A DNA stretch of 55,027 nucleotides from Pseudomonadota bacterium (GTDB taxonomy: Bacteria > Pseudomonadota > Alphaproteobacteria > Acetobacterales > Acetobacteraceae). The stretch is taken from positions 1 to 55,027 of the forward strand of contig JAKBAD010000012.1 of the NCBI GenBank assembly GCA_021809435.1. The letters are read 5' to 3'. Below, in pieces: positions 7,868 to 19,691 of this stretch. Made by a program: the position numbers and the translations under genes. Under the pieces are notes generated by a model that saw only the letters and a program-made list of their open reading frames with translations, was not told the DNA's origin and ran no database searches. Each line of letters starts with the position of its first letter. Position 1 is the stretch's first letter.

Positions 7868-10065
7868 AGCCCGTGACCGCCGAGCGCATCATTTTGGGCG
7901 GCATTGTCCAGGGGGTGGGGTTCCGGCCCTTTGTCTACCGCCTGGCGCTCAGGTTGGGGGTTATGGGCTGGGTGCGCAATGACGGCACCGGCCAGGTCGA
8001 GATCATCGCCCGCGCGCCGGCCGATGTGCTGGCCGAATTCCGCGCCCTGTTGCTCACCCAGGCCCCGCCCGCCGCGCGCCCGGCGCTGCGCCATGTCAGC
8101 GCCGCCGCCTTCACGGGCCTGGGCTTCGAAATCCGCCCCAGCACGGCCAAGGGCGTGGCCGCCCAGGGCCTGCCCGCCGACCTCGCCCCCTGCGCCGCCT
8201 GCCTCGCCGAACTGGCCGACCCAACCAACCGCCGCTTTGGCTATGTGTTCACCAACTGCACCCAATGCGGGCCGCGCTATGCCCTCATCCAAACCCTGCC
8301 CTATGACCGCGCCAACACCACCATGCGCGGCTTTGCCCTGTGCGCGGCTTGCGCGGCCGAATATGGCGCGCCCGCTGACCGGCGTTTTCACGCCGAGCCC
8401 ATCGCCTGCCCCGCCTGCGGCCCCGTGCTGCGCTTGGGCGCCCAAACCGGCGATGGGGCGCTGAGCGCCGCCCTGGCCGCGCTGCGGGCGGGGCAAATCA
8501 TTGCCGTGAAAGGCGTGGGTGGGTATCATCTGCTTTGCGATGCCGCCCATGACGGCGCGGTGCGCGCCTTGCGCGCGCGCAAGCACCGGCCGCACAAGCC
8601 CCTCGCCCTGCTGGTGCCCGAGGCGCGGATCTCCGATTACGCCGAGACAAGTCCGGCCGCTCTGGAGGTGCTGCGCGCGCCATCTCGCCCCATTTTGCTG
8701 TTGCCCAAGCGCGCCGGCGCCGCGCTCAGCCCCGCCATCGCCCCTCATCTCGGCGAAATCGGCGTCATGCTGCCCGACTCCCCCCTGCACCATGTGCTGG
8801 CCGAGGGGTTTGGCGCGGCGCTGGTCGCCACCTCGGCCAACCGCTCGGGCGAGCCGATGGTGGCCGATGACGCCACCGCCGAAGCCGAACTGACCGGCAT
8901 CGCCGATGCGTTTTTGCACCATAACCGCCCCATCGCCCGGCCCGTGGATGATTCGGTGCTGCGGATCATCGATGGCGCGCCGCGCATTCTGCGCGCCGGG
9001 CGCGGCTTATGCCCGCTCGAGGTGCCATTGCCCCAGCGCCTGCCCTACCCCGTGCTGGCGCTGGGCGGGCACATGAAAAACACCATCGCCCTGGGCTTTG
9101 GCAATCTGGCCGTGATCTCGCCGCATCTCGGCGAGCTGGACCATGAACCCGCGCTCCAGGCCTTCGCGCGCATGGCCAGGGAGCTGCCCGCCCTTTACGG
9201 GGTCACCCCCGAGGCCCTGATCATCGATGCCCATGGCGGCTACGGCTCCAGCCGCTGGGCCGCGCAGCAAGGCTTGCCCGTGCGGCGGGTCTGGCATCAC
9301 CACGCCCATGCCGGGGCGCTCGCGGGCGAATACGGGCTTGAGGACGCGCTGATCTTCACCTGGGATGGCGTCGGGCTGGGGCCGGATGGCGCGCTCTGGG
9401 GCGGTGAAATCCTGGCCGGCCGGCCGGGTGCCTGGCGTGTGGCGGCGCGGCTCAGGCGGTTTCGCTTACAAGGCGGCGACAGGGTGGCGCGCGAGCCCTG
9501 GCGCGCGGCGGCGGCGCTGTGCTGGAGCGCGGGGCTCCCCCCTCCTGAGGGGCTGGTGCCCGATCCGCTGGTCAAGCGCGCCTGGGACATGGGCCGCAAC
9601 TGCCATGAAACCAGCGCCGTGGGCCGGCTGTTCGACGGCGCGGCCGCCCTGCTCGGGCTCTGCCCCACCGCCAGCTACGACGCCCAAGCCCCCGCCGAGC
9701 TCGAAGCCCTGGCCAATGGCGCGGACACGGTCATCCCCCTGCCGCTGACCCAGCAAAACGGCATATGGGAAGCCGACTGGGCCCCGCTTTTGCCCATGCT
9801 GAACGACCAAACCCTGCCCCCCGCCACCAGGGCCGCCATGTTTCATGAAAGCCTCGCCGCCCTGGGCGCCGCGCTGGCCCTCCGCCTGGGCGCGCGCCAT
9901 GTTGGCCTCACGGGCGGGGTGTTCCAGAATCGCCGCCTCACGCACTCTATGCTGGCCCGCTTGCGCGCGGCCGGCATATCGGCGCATCTCGGGCGCCAGA
10001 TCCCCAGTAACGATGCCAGCCTCTCTTATGGTCAGCTGGTCGAATTCGGAGCCTCTCATGGATGA
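7864..10065 (+). CDS. hypF: Carbamoyltransferase HypF (cyanide ligand synthesis)
   Basis: 733 residues. HypF transfers the carbamoyl group of carbamoyl phosphate, as carbamoyl-AMP, to the C-terminal Cys of HypE. Domains in order: N-terminal acylphosphatase with VQGVGFRPFVYRLA; zinc-finger pairs CAAC, CTQC, CAAC and CPAC; a YrdC-like domain in the middle; and a C-terminal Kae1-like domain with HHHAHA and LTGGVFQN. Start: GTG at 7864 gives a 4-bp GTGA overlap with the hypD stop. Another GTG at 7837 would add nine residues and a 31-bp overlap. It overlaps hypE by 8 bp at the other end. Confidence 0.96.
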   Translation: MKPVTAERIILGGIVQGVGFRPFVYRLALRLGVMGWVRNDGTGQVEIIARAPADVLAEFRALLLTQAPPAARPALRHVSAAAFTGLGFEIRPSTAKGVAAQGLPADLAPCAACLAELADPTNRRFGYVFTNCTQCGPRYALIQTLPYDRANTTMRGFALCAACAAEYGAPADRRFHAEPIACPACGPVLRLGAQTGDGALSAALAALRAGQIIAVKGVGGYHLLCDAAHDGAVRALRARKHRPHKPLALLVPEARISDYAETSPAALEVLRAPSRPILLLPKRAGAALSPAIAPHLGEIGVMLPDSPLHHVLAEGFGAALVATSANRSGEPMVADDATAEAELTGIADAFLHHNRPIARPVDDSVLRIIDGAPRILRAGRGLCPLEVPLPQRLPYPVLALGGHMKNTIALGFGNLAVISPHLGELDHEPALQAFARMARELPALYGVTPEALIIDAHGGYGSSRWAAQQGLPVRRVWHHHAHAGALAGEYGLEDALIFTWDGVGLGPDGALWGGEILAGRPGAWRVAARLRRFRLQGGDRVAREPWRAAAALCWSAGLPPPEGLVPDPLVKRAWDMGRNCHETSAVGRLFDGAAALLGLCPTASYDAQAPAELEALANGADTVIPLPLTQQNGIWEADWAPLLPMLNDQTLPPATRAAMFHESLAALGAALALRLGARHVGLTGGVFQNRRLTHSMLARLRAAGISAHLGRQIPSNDASLSYGQLVEFGASHG

Positions 10066-11053
10066 GTTCATCACCCTCGCGCACGGCAATGGCGGGGTGC
10101 GCATGCGCGCGCTCATCGAGCGCGTGTTCGCGGTCAAGCTTGGCCGCCCCGATACCGAGGCCGATGCCGTGCCCATCGCTCTGCCGGCCGGCGAAATCGT
10201 GGTCACCACCGATGGCTTCACCGTCCAGCCCGCGCGCTTTCCGGGCGGCGATATCGGGGCGCTGGCCGTGCACGGCACGGTCAACGATCTGGCCGTTTCG
10301 GGCGCCACGCCGCTCTATCTCACCCTCGCCGCGTTGATCGAGGAAGGCTTTGCCCTGGCCGAGCTGGAAGCCATTATCGACAGTCTCGCCGCCGCCGCGC
10401 GCGAGGCCGGCGTGCGCGTGGTGGCGGGCGACACCAAGGTGCTGCCCCGCGGCCAGGGCGGCGGGGTTTATTTCGCGCTCACCGGGCTGGGCGTGCGCAA
10501 AGCTGGGCTGGGGCTTGGCATCACCGCCATTCAACCCGGCGACAAGCTGCTCGTCAGCGGCCCGGTGGGCGATCATGGCATCGCGGTGATGTTCGCGCGC
10601 GAGGAATTTGGCCTGCGGGGTGATGTACGCTCGGATGCCGCCACCCTCACCCCCCTCACCCAGGCGCTGCTCGCCGTGCCCGGGCTGCGCTTCATGCGCG
10701 ACCCCACGCGCGGCGGGCTAGCCACGGTGGCGCACGAAATCGCCGCCGCCAAGGGGCTGGGGGTGACGCTGGAGGCCGCCGCCATTCCGGTACGCGAGAG
10801 CACCCAGGCCGTGTGCGAGATGCTGGGCTATGACCCGCTCTACCTGGCCTGCGAGGGGCGCGTGGTGGTGGTGGTGGCGCCCGCCCAGGCCGAGGCCGCG
10901 CTGACCACACTCAAAGCCCACCCGCAGGGGGAAGGCGCCGCGATCATCGGCACCATCGCGGCCGCGCCCGGCCCCGTGGTGCTGCGCACCGCGCTCGGCG
11001 GCCGGCGCCTGCTGCCCGAACTCGAAGAGGACGCGCTGCCCCGGATCTGCTGA
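10058..11053 (+). CDS. hypE: Hydrogenase maturation factor HypE (thiocyanate formation)
   Basis: 331 residues. HypE dehydrates the thiocarboxamide formed by HypF into the thiocyanate that supplies the CN ligands. The PurM/AIR-synthase-like fold is shown by LAHGNGG at the start, the VHGTVNDLAV segment and DPTRGGL. The chain ends PRIC, the hallmark C-terminus whose Cys331 is carbamoylated. Start ATG 10058 has a GGAG 6 nt upstream; a longer upstream frame inside hypF does not resemble the family. Its TGA (11051-11053) directly abuts the convergent hypB stop. Confidence 0.97.
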   Translation: MDEFITLAHGNGGVRMRALIERVFAVKLGRPDTEADAVPIALPAGEIVVTTDGFTVQPARFPGGDIGALAVHGTVNDLAVSGATPLYLTLAALIEEGFALAELEAIIDSLAAAAREAGVRVVAGDTKVLPRGQGGGVYFALTGLGVRKAGLGLGITAIQPGDKLLVSGPVGDHGIAVMFAREEFGLRGDVRSDAATLTPLTQALLAVPGLRFMRDPTRGGLATVAHEIAAAKGLGVTLEAAAIPVRESTQAVCEMLGYDPLYLACEGRVVVVVAPAQAEAALTTLKAHPQGEGAAIIGTIAAAPGPVVLRTALGGRRLLPELEEDALPRIC

Positions 11054-11896
11054 TCAGGTCCCGGCCGAGAGCGCCACGCGGGGCTTGGGCCTGGCTTCCG
11101 CCTTGCCCGCCCTGGCCGCCGCCACGCCCGCGCGCAGCCACGCCAGCCATGCCGCCATGCCCTCGCCCGAGCGGGCCGAGAGGGTGAGCATCTCCATGCC
11201 CGGATGCACGCGCCCGGCATAATCGGCCGCTTTTTCGACCGAGAAATCGACATAAGGCAGCAGGTCGGATTTGTTGAGCAGCATCAGATCGGCGGCGAAA
11301 AACATGTCGGGGTACTTAAGCGGCTTGTCCTCACCCTCGGTGGTCGAGAGCACCACCACCTTATGCGCTTCGCCCAGATCAAACCCCGCCGGACAGACCA
11401 GATTGCCGACATTCTCGATAAACAGCACCCCATCCTCGATGGGGGTGAGATGCTCGAGCGCATGACCTACCCCATGGGCATCGAGATGGCAGCCCTTGCC
11501 GGTGTTGATCTGATAAGCCGGCACCCCCGTGGCCTTGATCCGCTCGGCATCCAGCCCGGTCTGCTGGTCGCCCTCGATCACCGCCACCGGCATCTCGGCT
11601 TTCAGCGCCTCCACGGTCTTCACCAGCAAGGTGGTTTTGCCCGAGCCGGGCGAGGAGACCAGATTGACCACAAACAGCCCTTGCGCGGCGAAATAGCGCC
11701 GGTTGGCATCGGCATGGCGCTGGTTCTCGGCGAAAATATCGCGCTCCACCTGCACCATGCGCGTCGCGCTCAGGCCGGGCGCGTGGGCATGGTGGTGGTC
11801 GTGATCGTGATCGTGATCGTGATCGTGATGATGATCATGGCCTTGGTCATGGTCATGCTTATGGTCAGGCCCGCCGCAGCCGCAAATCGCGCACAT
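11054..11896 (-). CDS. hypB: Nickel-inserting GTPase HypB with His-rich nickel store
   Basis: 280 residues. HypB is a SIMIBI-class GTPase that, with HypA, delivers nickel to the large subunit. The N-terminus MCAICGCG has the high-affinity Ni motif (Cys2, Cys5, Cys7). Residues 12-38 are nearly all His and Asp, as in rhizobial HypB proteins that store nickel. The P-loop SSPGSGKT follows at about 81-88, and later CPAGFD and NKSD. Last gene of the leftward set, 3 bp after hypA. The His/Asp tract is encoded by a hexanucleotide repeat (separate entry), so its length may vary between strains. Confidence 0.97.
   Translation of the reverse strand: MCAICGCGGPDHKHDHDQGHDHHHDHDHDHDHDHHHAHAPGLSATRMVQVERDIFAENQRHADANRRYFAAQGLFVVNLVSSPGSGKTTLLVKTVEALKAEMPVAVIEGDQQTGLDAERIKATGVPAYQINTGKGCHLDAHGVGHALEHLTPIEDGVLFIENVGNLVCPAGFDLGEAHKVVVLSTTEGEDKPLKYPDMFFAADLMLLNKSDLLPYVDFSVEKAADYAGRVHPGMEMLTLSARSGEGMAAWLAWLRAGVAAARAGKAEARPKPRVALSAGT
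11801..11828. repeat. GTGATC hexanucleotide repeat inside hypB
   Basis: Four tandem GTGATC units plus a partial fifth on the plus strand, encoding alternating Asp/His in HypB. Changes in copy number stay in frame, so slippage would alter the nickel-binding tract length without inactivating the gene. Confidence 0.85.
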
Positions 11897-11899
11897 CTC

Positions 11900-12241
11900 T
11901 TACGAAACCTCCAGCTGTTTAATGCGCATCTGCGCGCCATCCAGAATTTGCAGTTGGTAGCTGCCGCAGGCGGGGCAGCCCTCGCCATGGCGTTTCACCG
12001 CCACACGGCGCGAACATGCCATACACCAGGCGCTGGCGTCCATGAAATCAATCTCGAGCGCCGCGCCCTCGGCCAGCGTGCCCTTGGCGACAATGGGAAA
12101 ATTAAACCGCATGGCGTCCGGCTCGATGGTGGCGAGCGCCCCGATTTCGAGAAACACCTTGTGCACGCGGGCAAAATCCTGCGCGCGGGCCTGCTCTTCC
12201 AGCGCCTGGATCAGCCCCTCGCACAGCGCCATTTCATGCAT
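11900..12241 (-). CDS. hypA: Nickel metallochaperone HypA
   Basis: 113 residues, exactly the usual size. The MHEMAL start carries the N-terminal nickel ligand His2. The zinc site is CMAC (Cys73, Cys76) and CPAC (Cys89, Cys92). HypA works with HypB to insert nickel into the large-subunit precursor. Start ATG 12241 overlaps the rubredoxin stop by 8 bp. The long upstream extension to 12397 is Arg-rich and unlike the family, and MRAMHEM (12250) would displace the essential His2. Confidence 0.96.
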   Translation of the reverse strand: MHEMALCEGLIQALEEQARAQDFARVHKVFLEIGALATIEPDAMRFNFPIVAKGTLAEGAALEIDFMDASAWCMACSRRVAVKRHGEGCPACGSYQLQILDGAQMRIKQLEVS

Positions 12242-12422
12242 CGCCCGCATCCAGGCGCAAAAACTTGTCCTTGGCCGCCTCGCACACCGGGCACGACCAC
12301 GCCTCGGGCAAGGCCTCGAACGGCGTGCCGGGCTCAATCTGCCACACGCTATCGCCCTCCTCCGGGTCGTAAACATGCCAGCAAATCCGGCATTCAAACC
12401 GCACGGCCTGGGTTTCGCTCAT
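12234..12422 (-). CDS. hupI: Hydrogenase-associated rubredoxin (HupI/HoxR type)
   Basis: 62 residues with the rubredoxin iron site: Cys11-x2-Cys14 and Cys44-x2-Cys47 in the contexts CRIC and [12 protein letters not shown], with Gly and Pro in the usual places. In uptake-hydrogenase operons of rhizobia and Ralstonia this protein is needed for correct maturation of the small subunit under oxygen. It overlaps hupH by 4 bp (ATGA) and hypA by 8 bp. Confidence 0.95.
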   Translation of the reverse strand: MSETQAVRFECRICWHVYDPEEGDSVWQIEPGTPFEALPEAWSCPVCEAAKDKFLRLDAGDA

Positions 12423-13207
12423 AAATACACGCTCCGCACCGCGTGCACGCGCTTGGCTGAATCGGCAATATCATCGGCCGCCGCGCAGGCAACCGAGGGA
12501 ATGGTGCTGATATCGATGGAGTTGAGAATGAGCGCGTTGGAGGCGTTGGAGAATTGCACCCACCAGGCATTGCCCAGATGCGTGGAGCGGATGCGGCAGG
12601 CCCCATAGCCAGAAGAGACGATCACCACCGGCCCCTCGCCCAGCGTTTTCACCAGCCAACCCAGATCGGCATCGGTCAGCGGCAACAGGTCGAGGTTGAA
12701 ATTATGCGCCGTGCCGGTTTCGGCAAACGCGCGCACCCGGGCATAAATCTCGGCGAGCAAATGCGGCGCGTTGATGACATCGTCAGGGATGGTCTCGAGC
12801 TCAGGCATCGGCGGCAGCCCTGCCTTGGCGCGCGTCTTGAGCACGGAAGGCACATCGCCGATTTCGAGATAATCCACCCCCTCGCCGCGCACGCGCCACA
12901 GGCCGGTGAACACCGTCTCCTCAATCTGCAAATCGGGCGTGCCAAAAGCCAGCGCCGAGACCTCTCCCGAACCCAGCGTCTCGTTCAGAAATTTCACCGC
13001 CTCGGGCGTGGCGGCGCGCAAATCGAGCACAGTCTCCGGGCCCTCGGGCGTGTAAGCGGCCAGCGCCGCCTCAATCCGCGCCAGCCACGCCTCACCCGCC
13101 GCGCGCAAGCCAGGGTCTTCTGGCAGCCGGGGCGGCAGATATTGGTTCACCGCCTGCGGCAGCACCATATAGTCGGGCGAAGGCTCCTGGTTAGTGGGCA
13201 GGGGCAT
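12419..13207 (-). CDS. hupH: Hydrogenase expression/formation protein HupH (HyaF family)
   Basis: 262 residues matching HupH/HyaF: an N-terminal [11 protein letters not shown] segment, then [13 protein letters not shown] and [16 protein letters not shown], which are characteristic of the family's C-terminal domain. It is thought to assist small-subunit maturation or Fe-S assembly; the exact chemistry is unknown. ATG 13207 follows the hupG stop by 13 bp, and the stop overlaps the rubredoxin start. Confidence 0.93.
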   Translation of the reverse strand: MPLPTNQEPSPDYMVLPQAVNQYLPPRLPEDPGLRAAGEAWLARIEAALAAYTPEGPETVLDLRAATPEAVKFLNETLGSGEVSALAFGTPDLQIEETVFTGLWRVRGEGVDYLEIGDVPSVLKTRAKAGLPPMPELETIPDDVINAPHLLAEIYARVRAFAETGTAHNFNLDLLPLTDADLGWLVKTLGEGPVVIVSSGYGACRIRSTHLGNAWWVQFSNASNALILNSIDISTIPSVACAAADDIADSAKRVHAVRSVYL

Positions 13208-13220
13208 GGTCTATCCTCAG

Positions 13221-13595
13221 TCAGGCGGTGGGAACGACAAGCGGCGCGATCTCGCGGACATACGCCGCCCAATCGCGCATGCGCGGCAAGGACAGCACGA
13301 CCTCACCCTGTTTTACAAACACCAATGTCGGGCGCACGGTAATTTTGAACCGCACGGCCAGCTTGCGCTCGGCATCGGGATCGATCACGCCAACCCGGAA
13401 CGCGCCGGGAAATTCCTTCATCAATTCCGGCATCACCACGGCGAGATCCTCGATCTCGGGGTAGCGCGCGGCATTGCCGGTGAACAACAAGGCCACCAGC
13501 CCGCCTTCCAGAAAACCATCCAGCGTCGTTTCGCTCAGCGCGTCAACGCCACTCATTTGCAACAAACGGCGCAGGCCAGGGGTAAGTTCACTCAT
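13221..13595 (-). CDS. hupG: Thioredoxin-fold hydrogenase accessory protein HupG/HyaE
   Basis: 124 residues with a thioredoxin-like fold (ALLFTGNAARYPE, FRVGVIDPDAERKLAVRF, RPTLVFVKQGE) but without the CxxC redox motif, as in the HyaE/HupG family. Family members bind the Tat signal peptide of the small subunit and act as a proofreading chaperone. It starts 3 bp after hupD. Confidence 0.92.
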   Translation of the reverse strand: MSELTPGLRRLLQMSGVDALSETTLDGFLEGGLVALLFTGNAARYPEIEDLAVVMPELMKEFPGAFRVGVIDPDAERKLAVRFKITVRPTLVFVKQGEVVLSLPRMRDWAAYVREIAPLVVPTA

Positions 13596-13598
13596 GCC

Positions 13599-14156
13599 TC
13601 ACCCCACCAGCTCATAAAAATCAATCATCACCGATTCCGGCCCCAGCGGCTCGGGCGTCTCACCCGCCGCGCGCCGCCGCGGCACAACGCCAAAACGCGC
13701 CAGATAGGCCAGCGTCTCGGTCAGTGCCGCGTCAATTTGCGCGCGCACGGGCGGCGTAACCGAGGCCCCGTAATTTTGTAAATCCAGAGGCTGCACACCG
13801 ATCAAGCGCATATGCAGCGGCTGGGTGCCTTTCAGCTTGGCCAGGCCCAGCACGTCGAGCATGCTGGTCTGGTGCAGGCTCATCTTCTTGGCCGAAAGGC
13901 AGCTTGGCACGTCATCGTCATCGGCCAAAAACAGGCTGCCGGGCGCAAGCCCGTAATCAACCGCGTCGAGGATGATCAACACATCCGCATCCTCGATGAT
14001 CGGCAGCAACGCCAGCCCTTGGGTGCCGCCATCCACCAAACGCACATGATCCGGAAAAGCGTGGCGCGCGTTCAGCTCCTCGACCGCGCGCACGCCAAAC
14101 CCTTCATCCGCCCAGAGGATATTGCCAATCCCCAGAACAATGATCCGCCGGCTCAT
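13599..14156 (-). CDS. hupD: Hydrogenase maturation endopeptidase HupD
   Basis: 185 residues. The start IIVLGIGNILWADEGFGVR gives the nickel-sensing GIGN and the first acidic ligand; DAVDYG gives the second. HupD/HyaD proteases remove the C-terminal extension of the large subunit after nickel insertion; the matching extension is visible in HupL here. The ATG overlaps the hupC stop by 4 bp. Confidence 0.95.
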   Translation of the reverse strand: MSRRIIVLGIGNILWADEGFGVRAVEELNARHAFPDHVRLVDGGTQGLALLPIIEDADVLIILDAVDYGLAPGSLFLADDDDVPSCLSAKKMSLHQTSMLDVLGLAKLKGTQPLHMRLIGVQPLDLQNYGASVTPPVRAQIDAALTETLAYLARFGVVPRRRAAGETPEPLGPESVMIDFYELVG

Positions 14157-14860
14157 GGGCGGTTATCCTTGAACATCCGCCAGCCATTGATCATCGCCGA
14201 AACAATGGATGCCCGCGACATGATATCCTCGCGGATGACCATGTAGACATGGATGATGACGAACACCAGAATATACCACATGGCCAGATGGTGCCATGTA
14301 TGCACCTCCATGCTGCCGCCAAACAGCGGAATCACCCAGGAGGTGAACAGCTTGGCCGACCAGCCGCCCGCGCCCTCGCCATAAAGGGCGAAGCCGGTGA
14401 CAATCTGGAACAGCGCGCCCAGCACAAAGAACAGGAACATGGCCGCCTGGGCCAGCGGGTTATGGCCAACCTCGATCGGGGATTCACGGTCGATCAGCAA
14501 ATACCAGCGAATCGTCGCCCACATATTCTTCCACCACGCGCACGACCACACGGCGGGTAGAAAGATTTCGCGGGCATGTTCATTACCCACGAACATCCAA
14601 TAAATCCGCACCGCGAAACCGATGGTGAAAATATAGGCCGAGACGAAATGAATCTCGCGGACCCAGCCCATGACATAGAGATGGTAAGGCTCGCCATCGA
14701 GCTGCGGCCAGATGGGGCTGGCAATGAGCAGCCCCGTGACCACCAGCAGCGCGAAGGCGAACAGATTCACCCAGTGCCAGATACGCACCGGGAGTTCATA
14801 GACATAGACAGGGGCTTTCACCACCCCCGCCGGAACGCTGTGAGGGGTTGGCGCGCTCAT
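14153..14860 (-). CDS. hupC: [NiFe]-hydrogenase b-type cytochrome subunit HupC
   Basis: 235 residues with four hydrophobic segments (about residues 30-50, 68-88, 130-155 and 190-215). His residues sit in YELPVRIWHWVN, near YVMGWVREIHFVSAY and in MEVHTWHHLAMWY, as in HupC/HyaC diheme cytochromes. It anchors HupSL on the periplasmic side and passes electrons to the quinone pool. It lies 4 bp after hupL. Confidence 0.96.
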   Translation of the reverse strand: MSAPTPHSVPAGVVKAPVYVYELPVRIWHWVNLFAFALLVVTGLLIASPIWPQLDGEPYHLYVMGWVREIHFVSAYIFTIGFAVRIYWMFVGNEHAREIFLPAVWSCAWWKNMWATIRWYLLIDRESPIEVGHNPLAQAAMFLFFVLGALFQIVTGFALYGEGAGGWSAKLFTSWVIPLFGGSMEVHTWHHLAMWYILVFVIIHVYMVIREDIMSRASIVSAMINGWRMFKDNRP

Positions 14861-14864
14861 GGCT

Positions 14865-16652
14865 TCAGCGCACCTTCACGCGCACAAGCTCGCCGCCATC
14901 GGGCGCCATCACATGCGTCGAGCAGGCGAGGCACGGGTCGAAACTATGCAGCGTGCGCAAAATTTCGAGCGGCTGGTTGGGATCGGCGAGCGGGGTGCCG
15001 AGCAGGGCGGCCTCGAACGCGCCGATATTGCCGGCCGGGTCGCGGGGCGAGCCGTTCCAGGTCGTCGGCACCACCGCCTGATAGGAGGCGATCTTGGTGT
15101 TCTCGATATGCACCCAATGGCCCAGCGCGCCGCGGGGCGCCTCGGTGAAGCCCACCCCCTTGGCCGAGGGCGCCCAGCTCGAGGGCTCCCAGTTCTGGGT
15201 ATTGGCGGTAGCCAGATCGCCCGCGGCGATGTTGGCGATCAGCGCGTTGAACTGATCCTTCAGCTTATGCGCGGCCCAACTTGCCTCGAGCCCGCGCGCG
15301 GCGGTGCGGCCGAGCGTGGTGAACAGCGCGGAAAAGGGCAGGCCGAGATCGGTGAGCAACTGGTCCACCGGCTGCTTGAACTCGTCGAGCCCCTTGGCAT
15401 AAGCCACCGTGAAGCGCGAGAGCGGTCCTACCTCCATGGCATTGCCCTTCCAGCGCGCGGCCTTGATGAAGGAGTATTTCGCGCCTTCATCGAGCTGCTG
15501 GATGTTGGTCTTGGTGCCGACCGTATTGGCGCCGAGCTCAAAATTCGGCTCGGTGATGCCATCCCAAGGGTGCAGCCCCTTGCTCTCATCCGGGTACTGA
15601 TACCAGGAATGATCGACATATTCCTGAACCTGGTCGGGCGCGGTCAGGTCAACGTCATACACCTCGTTGAGATTGCCGTTCAAAATCGCCCCGCGCGGCA
15701 TCATCAGGTTGGTGTAGTCATTGGCGTGCAGCGGAAACTCGCCATACGCCAGCACATTCTTGCCGGCCAGACCCTGGCCATAATCCCAATTCTTGTAGAA
15801 ACTGGCAATGGCCTTGAGATCGGGGATATAAACCTGATCGATGAACTCGATCGTGCGGTCGATGATTCCCGACACCAGATTGAGCTGCGCCATGTTCACC
15901 GGCGCGCCGGCGGCCATCGGGTCATCGATGTTAATGGCGCAGGCCATGCCACCCACCAGCCAGTTCGGGTGCGGGTTCTTGCCGCCGAACACGGTGTGGA
16001 TTTTCACGATCTCGCGCTGGAAATCCAGCGCCTCGAGATAATGCGCCACCGCCATCAGGTTGCCCTCGGGCGGCAGCACATAGGCCGGGTTGCCCCAATA
16101 ACCATTCATGAACGGCCCCAGCTGCCCGGAATCGACAAAACGCTGAAGCCGCGCCTGCACATCCGAGAAATAACCGGGCGATGACTTGCCCCACGGCGAA
16201 ATGCTCTGCGCCAGCGCGCTGGTCGCCTTGGGGTCGGCCTTCAGCGCCGAGACCACATCCACCCAGTCCAGCGCGTGCAGATGATAGAAATGCACCAGAT
16301 GATCATGCGCATACAACGTCAGCTGCATCATGTTGCGGATGATATTGGCGTTTTTGGGAATCTGGATGCCCAGGGCGTTTTCCACCGCGCGCACGCTGGT
16401 GAGCGCATGGGTGCCGGTGCACACGCCACAAATACGCTCACAAAACGCCCAGGCATCGCGCGGGTCGCGGCCCTTGAGAATAATCTCCAACCCACGCCAC
16501 ATGGTGCCCGAGGACACGGCGTTCTGAATGACATTGTTTGAATCGAGATTAACCTCGCAGCGCATATGGCCTTCAATGCGCGTCACGGGGTCAACCACCA
16601 TGCGGCGGCCGGAATTATCGAGCGAAAAGCCGTTGGGGGTTTGCACGGTCAT
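14865..16652 (-). CDS. hupL: Uptake [NiFe]-hydrogenase large subunit
   Basis: 595 residues. It carries the Ni-Fe active site that splits H2. The L1 motif [11 protein letters not shown] gives Cys75 and Cys78; the L2 motif DPCLACSTH gives Cys574 and Cys577. His580 is followed by a 15-residue tail (VMAPDGG and on) that HupD should cleave after nickel insertion. [11 protein letters not shown] near the N-terminus is the other family signature. There is no signal peptide; it is exported with HupS. It begins 3 bp after hupS. The organisation hupS-L-C-D is that of group 1 membrane-bound uptake enzymes. Confidence 0.98.
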   Translation of the reverse strand: MTVQTPNGFSLDNSGRRMVVDPVTRIEGHMRCEVNLDSNNVIQNAVSSGTMWRGLEIILKGRDPRDAWAFCERICGVCTGTHALTSVRAVENALGIQIPKNANIIRNMMQLTLYAHDHLVHFYHLHALDWVDVVSALKADPKATSALAQSISPWGKSSPGYFSDVQARLQRFVDSGQLGPFMNGYWGNPAYVLPPEGNLMAVAHYLEALDFQREIVKIHTVFGGKNPHPNWLVGGMACAINIDDPMAAGAPVNMAQLNLVSGIIDRTIEFIDQVYIPDLKAIASFYKNWDYGQGLAGKNVLAYGEFPLHANDYTNLMMPRGAILNGNLNEVYDVDLTAPDQVQEYVDHSWYQYPDESKGLHPWDGITEPNFELGANTVGTKTNIQQLDEGAKYSFIKAARWKGNAMEVGPLSRFTVAYAKGLDEFKQPVDQLLTDLGLPFSALFTTLGRTAARGLEASWAAHKLKDQFNALIANIAAGDLATANTQNWEPSSWAPSAKGVGFTEAPRGALGHWVHIENTKIASYQAVVPTTWNGSPRDPAGNIGAFEAALLGTPLADPNQPLEILRTLHSFDPCLACSTHVMAPDGGELVRVKVR

Positions 16653-16655
16653 GTC

Positions 16656-17744
16656 TTACTTCTCCCCCTCGGTGGGCTTATGGGTAAAATGCTTCACCGC
16701 GCTGGCCGCGGCATGCGCGGCAACGCCCGCCAGCGCCGCCCCGGCCGCGGTCTCGCCAATCTCGTTGGCCGTGGCCTCAATGCCAAACGCCGCGCCAATA
16801 TTGGCTAGGCGCGAATAGAACGGCCCGTTATCCCAGAAATTCTCTTCCGAGCAGCCAATGCAGCCATGGCCGGACTGAATGGGGAACGATACGCCGCCAT
16901 TCCAGCGCGTGGTCGAGCAGGCATTATAGGTGGTCGGGCCCTTGCAGCCCATTTTATACAGGCAATAGCCCTTGCGCGCGCCGTCATCATCCCATGACTC
17001 AACGAACTCGCCGGCATCGAAATGCGGGCGGCGATAGCATTTATCGTGAATGCGCTGGCCGTAGAACATCGCCGGGCGGCCACGCGAATCAAGCTCGGGC
17101 AACTGGTTGAAGGTGACGATATAAGAGATCACGCCGGTCATCACCTCGGCGATCGGCGGGCAGCCCGGCACCTTGATGATCGGCTTGTCGGTGATCACCT
17201 TGTCAATGGGCACGGCCTGGGTCGGGTTCGGGCGTGCGGCCTGCACACACCCCCACGAGGCGCACGCCCCCCAGGCGATCACCGCCTTGGCGTTGGCCGC
17301 CACCTCCTGCAATTTCTCCACAAACGGCCGCCCGCCGGTGATGCAGAACATGCCGTCTTCATTCAGCGGCGGGTTGCCCTCAACCGCCAGCACATACTCG
17401 CCGGGATATTTGGCCGGAATTTCGGTCAGCGCCTTCTCGGCATCCGCCCCCGCGGCCGCCATCAGCGTGTCGTCATAATCGAGCGAGATCATCTTCAAGA
17501 TGACATCCGACGAAAGCGGGCTACCCGAGCGGATAAAGCTTTCCGAGCAACAGGTGCATTCCAGCCCGTGCATCCACAGCACAGGCAGGCGGGGCTTGGT
17601 TTCCATGGCATGGGCGATGGCGCCCGCATAAGCCGGCTCCAGCCCCAGCGCCGCGGCGGTGAGGCTGCAGAATTTCAGGAAGGACCGCCGGGACGTGCCC
17701 TGCGCCCGCATGATGTCGTAGAAGGTCTGGAGTCTCTCCGCCAC
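16656..17744 (-). CDS. hupS: Uptake [NiFe]-hydrogenase small subunit with Tat signal
   Basis: 362 residues from the GTG at 17744, which follows an AGGGAG; this start gives the usual [12 protein letters not shown] opening. The twin-arginine motif TSRRSFLKF is at residues 17-25. The mature part has the cluster ligands, beginning [10 protein letters not shown], with later CGKG-like spacing around CYRRPHF and HGCIGCSE. A weakly hydrophobic Ala-rich C-terminal segment may be the membrane anchor. First gene of the leftward hydrogenase set. An FNR-type box lies about 95-110 bp upstream. A TTG reading to 17804 was rejected. Confidence 0.96.
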   Translation of the reverse strand: MAERLQTFYDIMRAQGTSRRSFLKFCSLTAAALGLEPAYAGAIAHAMETKPRLPVLWMHGLECTCCSESFIRSGSPLSSDVILKMISLDYDDTLMAAAGADAEKALTEIPAKYPGEYVLAVEGNPPLNEDGMFCITGGRPFVEKLQEVAANAKAVIAWGACASWGCVQAARPNPTQAVPIDKVITDKPIIKVPGCPPIAEVMTGVISYIVTFNQLPELDSRGRPAMFYGQRIHDKCYRRPHFDAGEFVESWDDDGARKGYCLYKMGCKGPTTYNACSTTRWNGGVSFPIQSGHGCIGCSEENFWDNGPFYSRLANIGAAFGIEATANEIGETAAGAALAGVAAHAAASAVKHFTHKPTEGEK

Positions 17745-19600
<1,856 letters not shown>

Positions 19601-19622
19601 GGTTTATGAGCGCCCTGGAAGT

Positions 19623-19650
19623 CTGGCCCTTTTTTGTAAAAAAGGGCCAG
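19623..19650. terminator. Palindromic stem between convergent genes
   Basis: CTGGCCCTTTTTT, a GT centre and its exact inverted copy form a 13-bp stem holding internal T and A runs. It lies between the convergent CoA-transferase (ends 19600) and kinase (ends 19692) genes and probably ends transcription both ways. There is no separate 3' U-run, which is unusual for an intrinsic terminator; it could also be a dispersed palindromic repeat. Confidence 0.55.
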
Positions 19651-19691
19651 GCCCCAAAAAACTTTTGATCATTATTCAGGGCTTTGAGGCT

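Noticed and set aside
7762-8922. 386-codon minus-strand frame within hypF
   Set aside because: It is antisense to well-supported HypF domains and its Gly/Ala/Arg/His composition is typical of a high-GC shadow frame.
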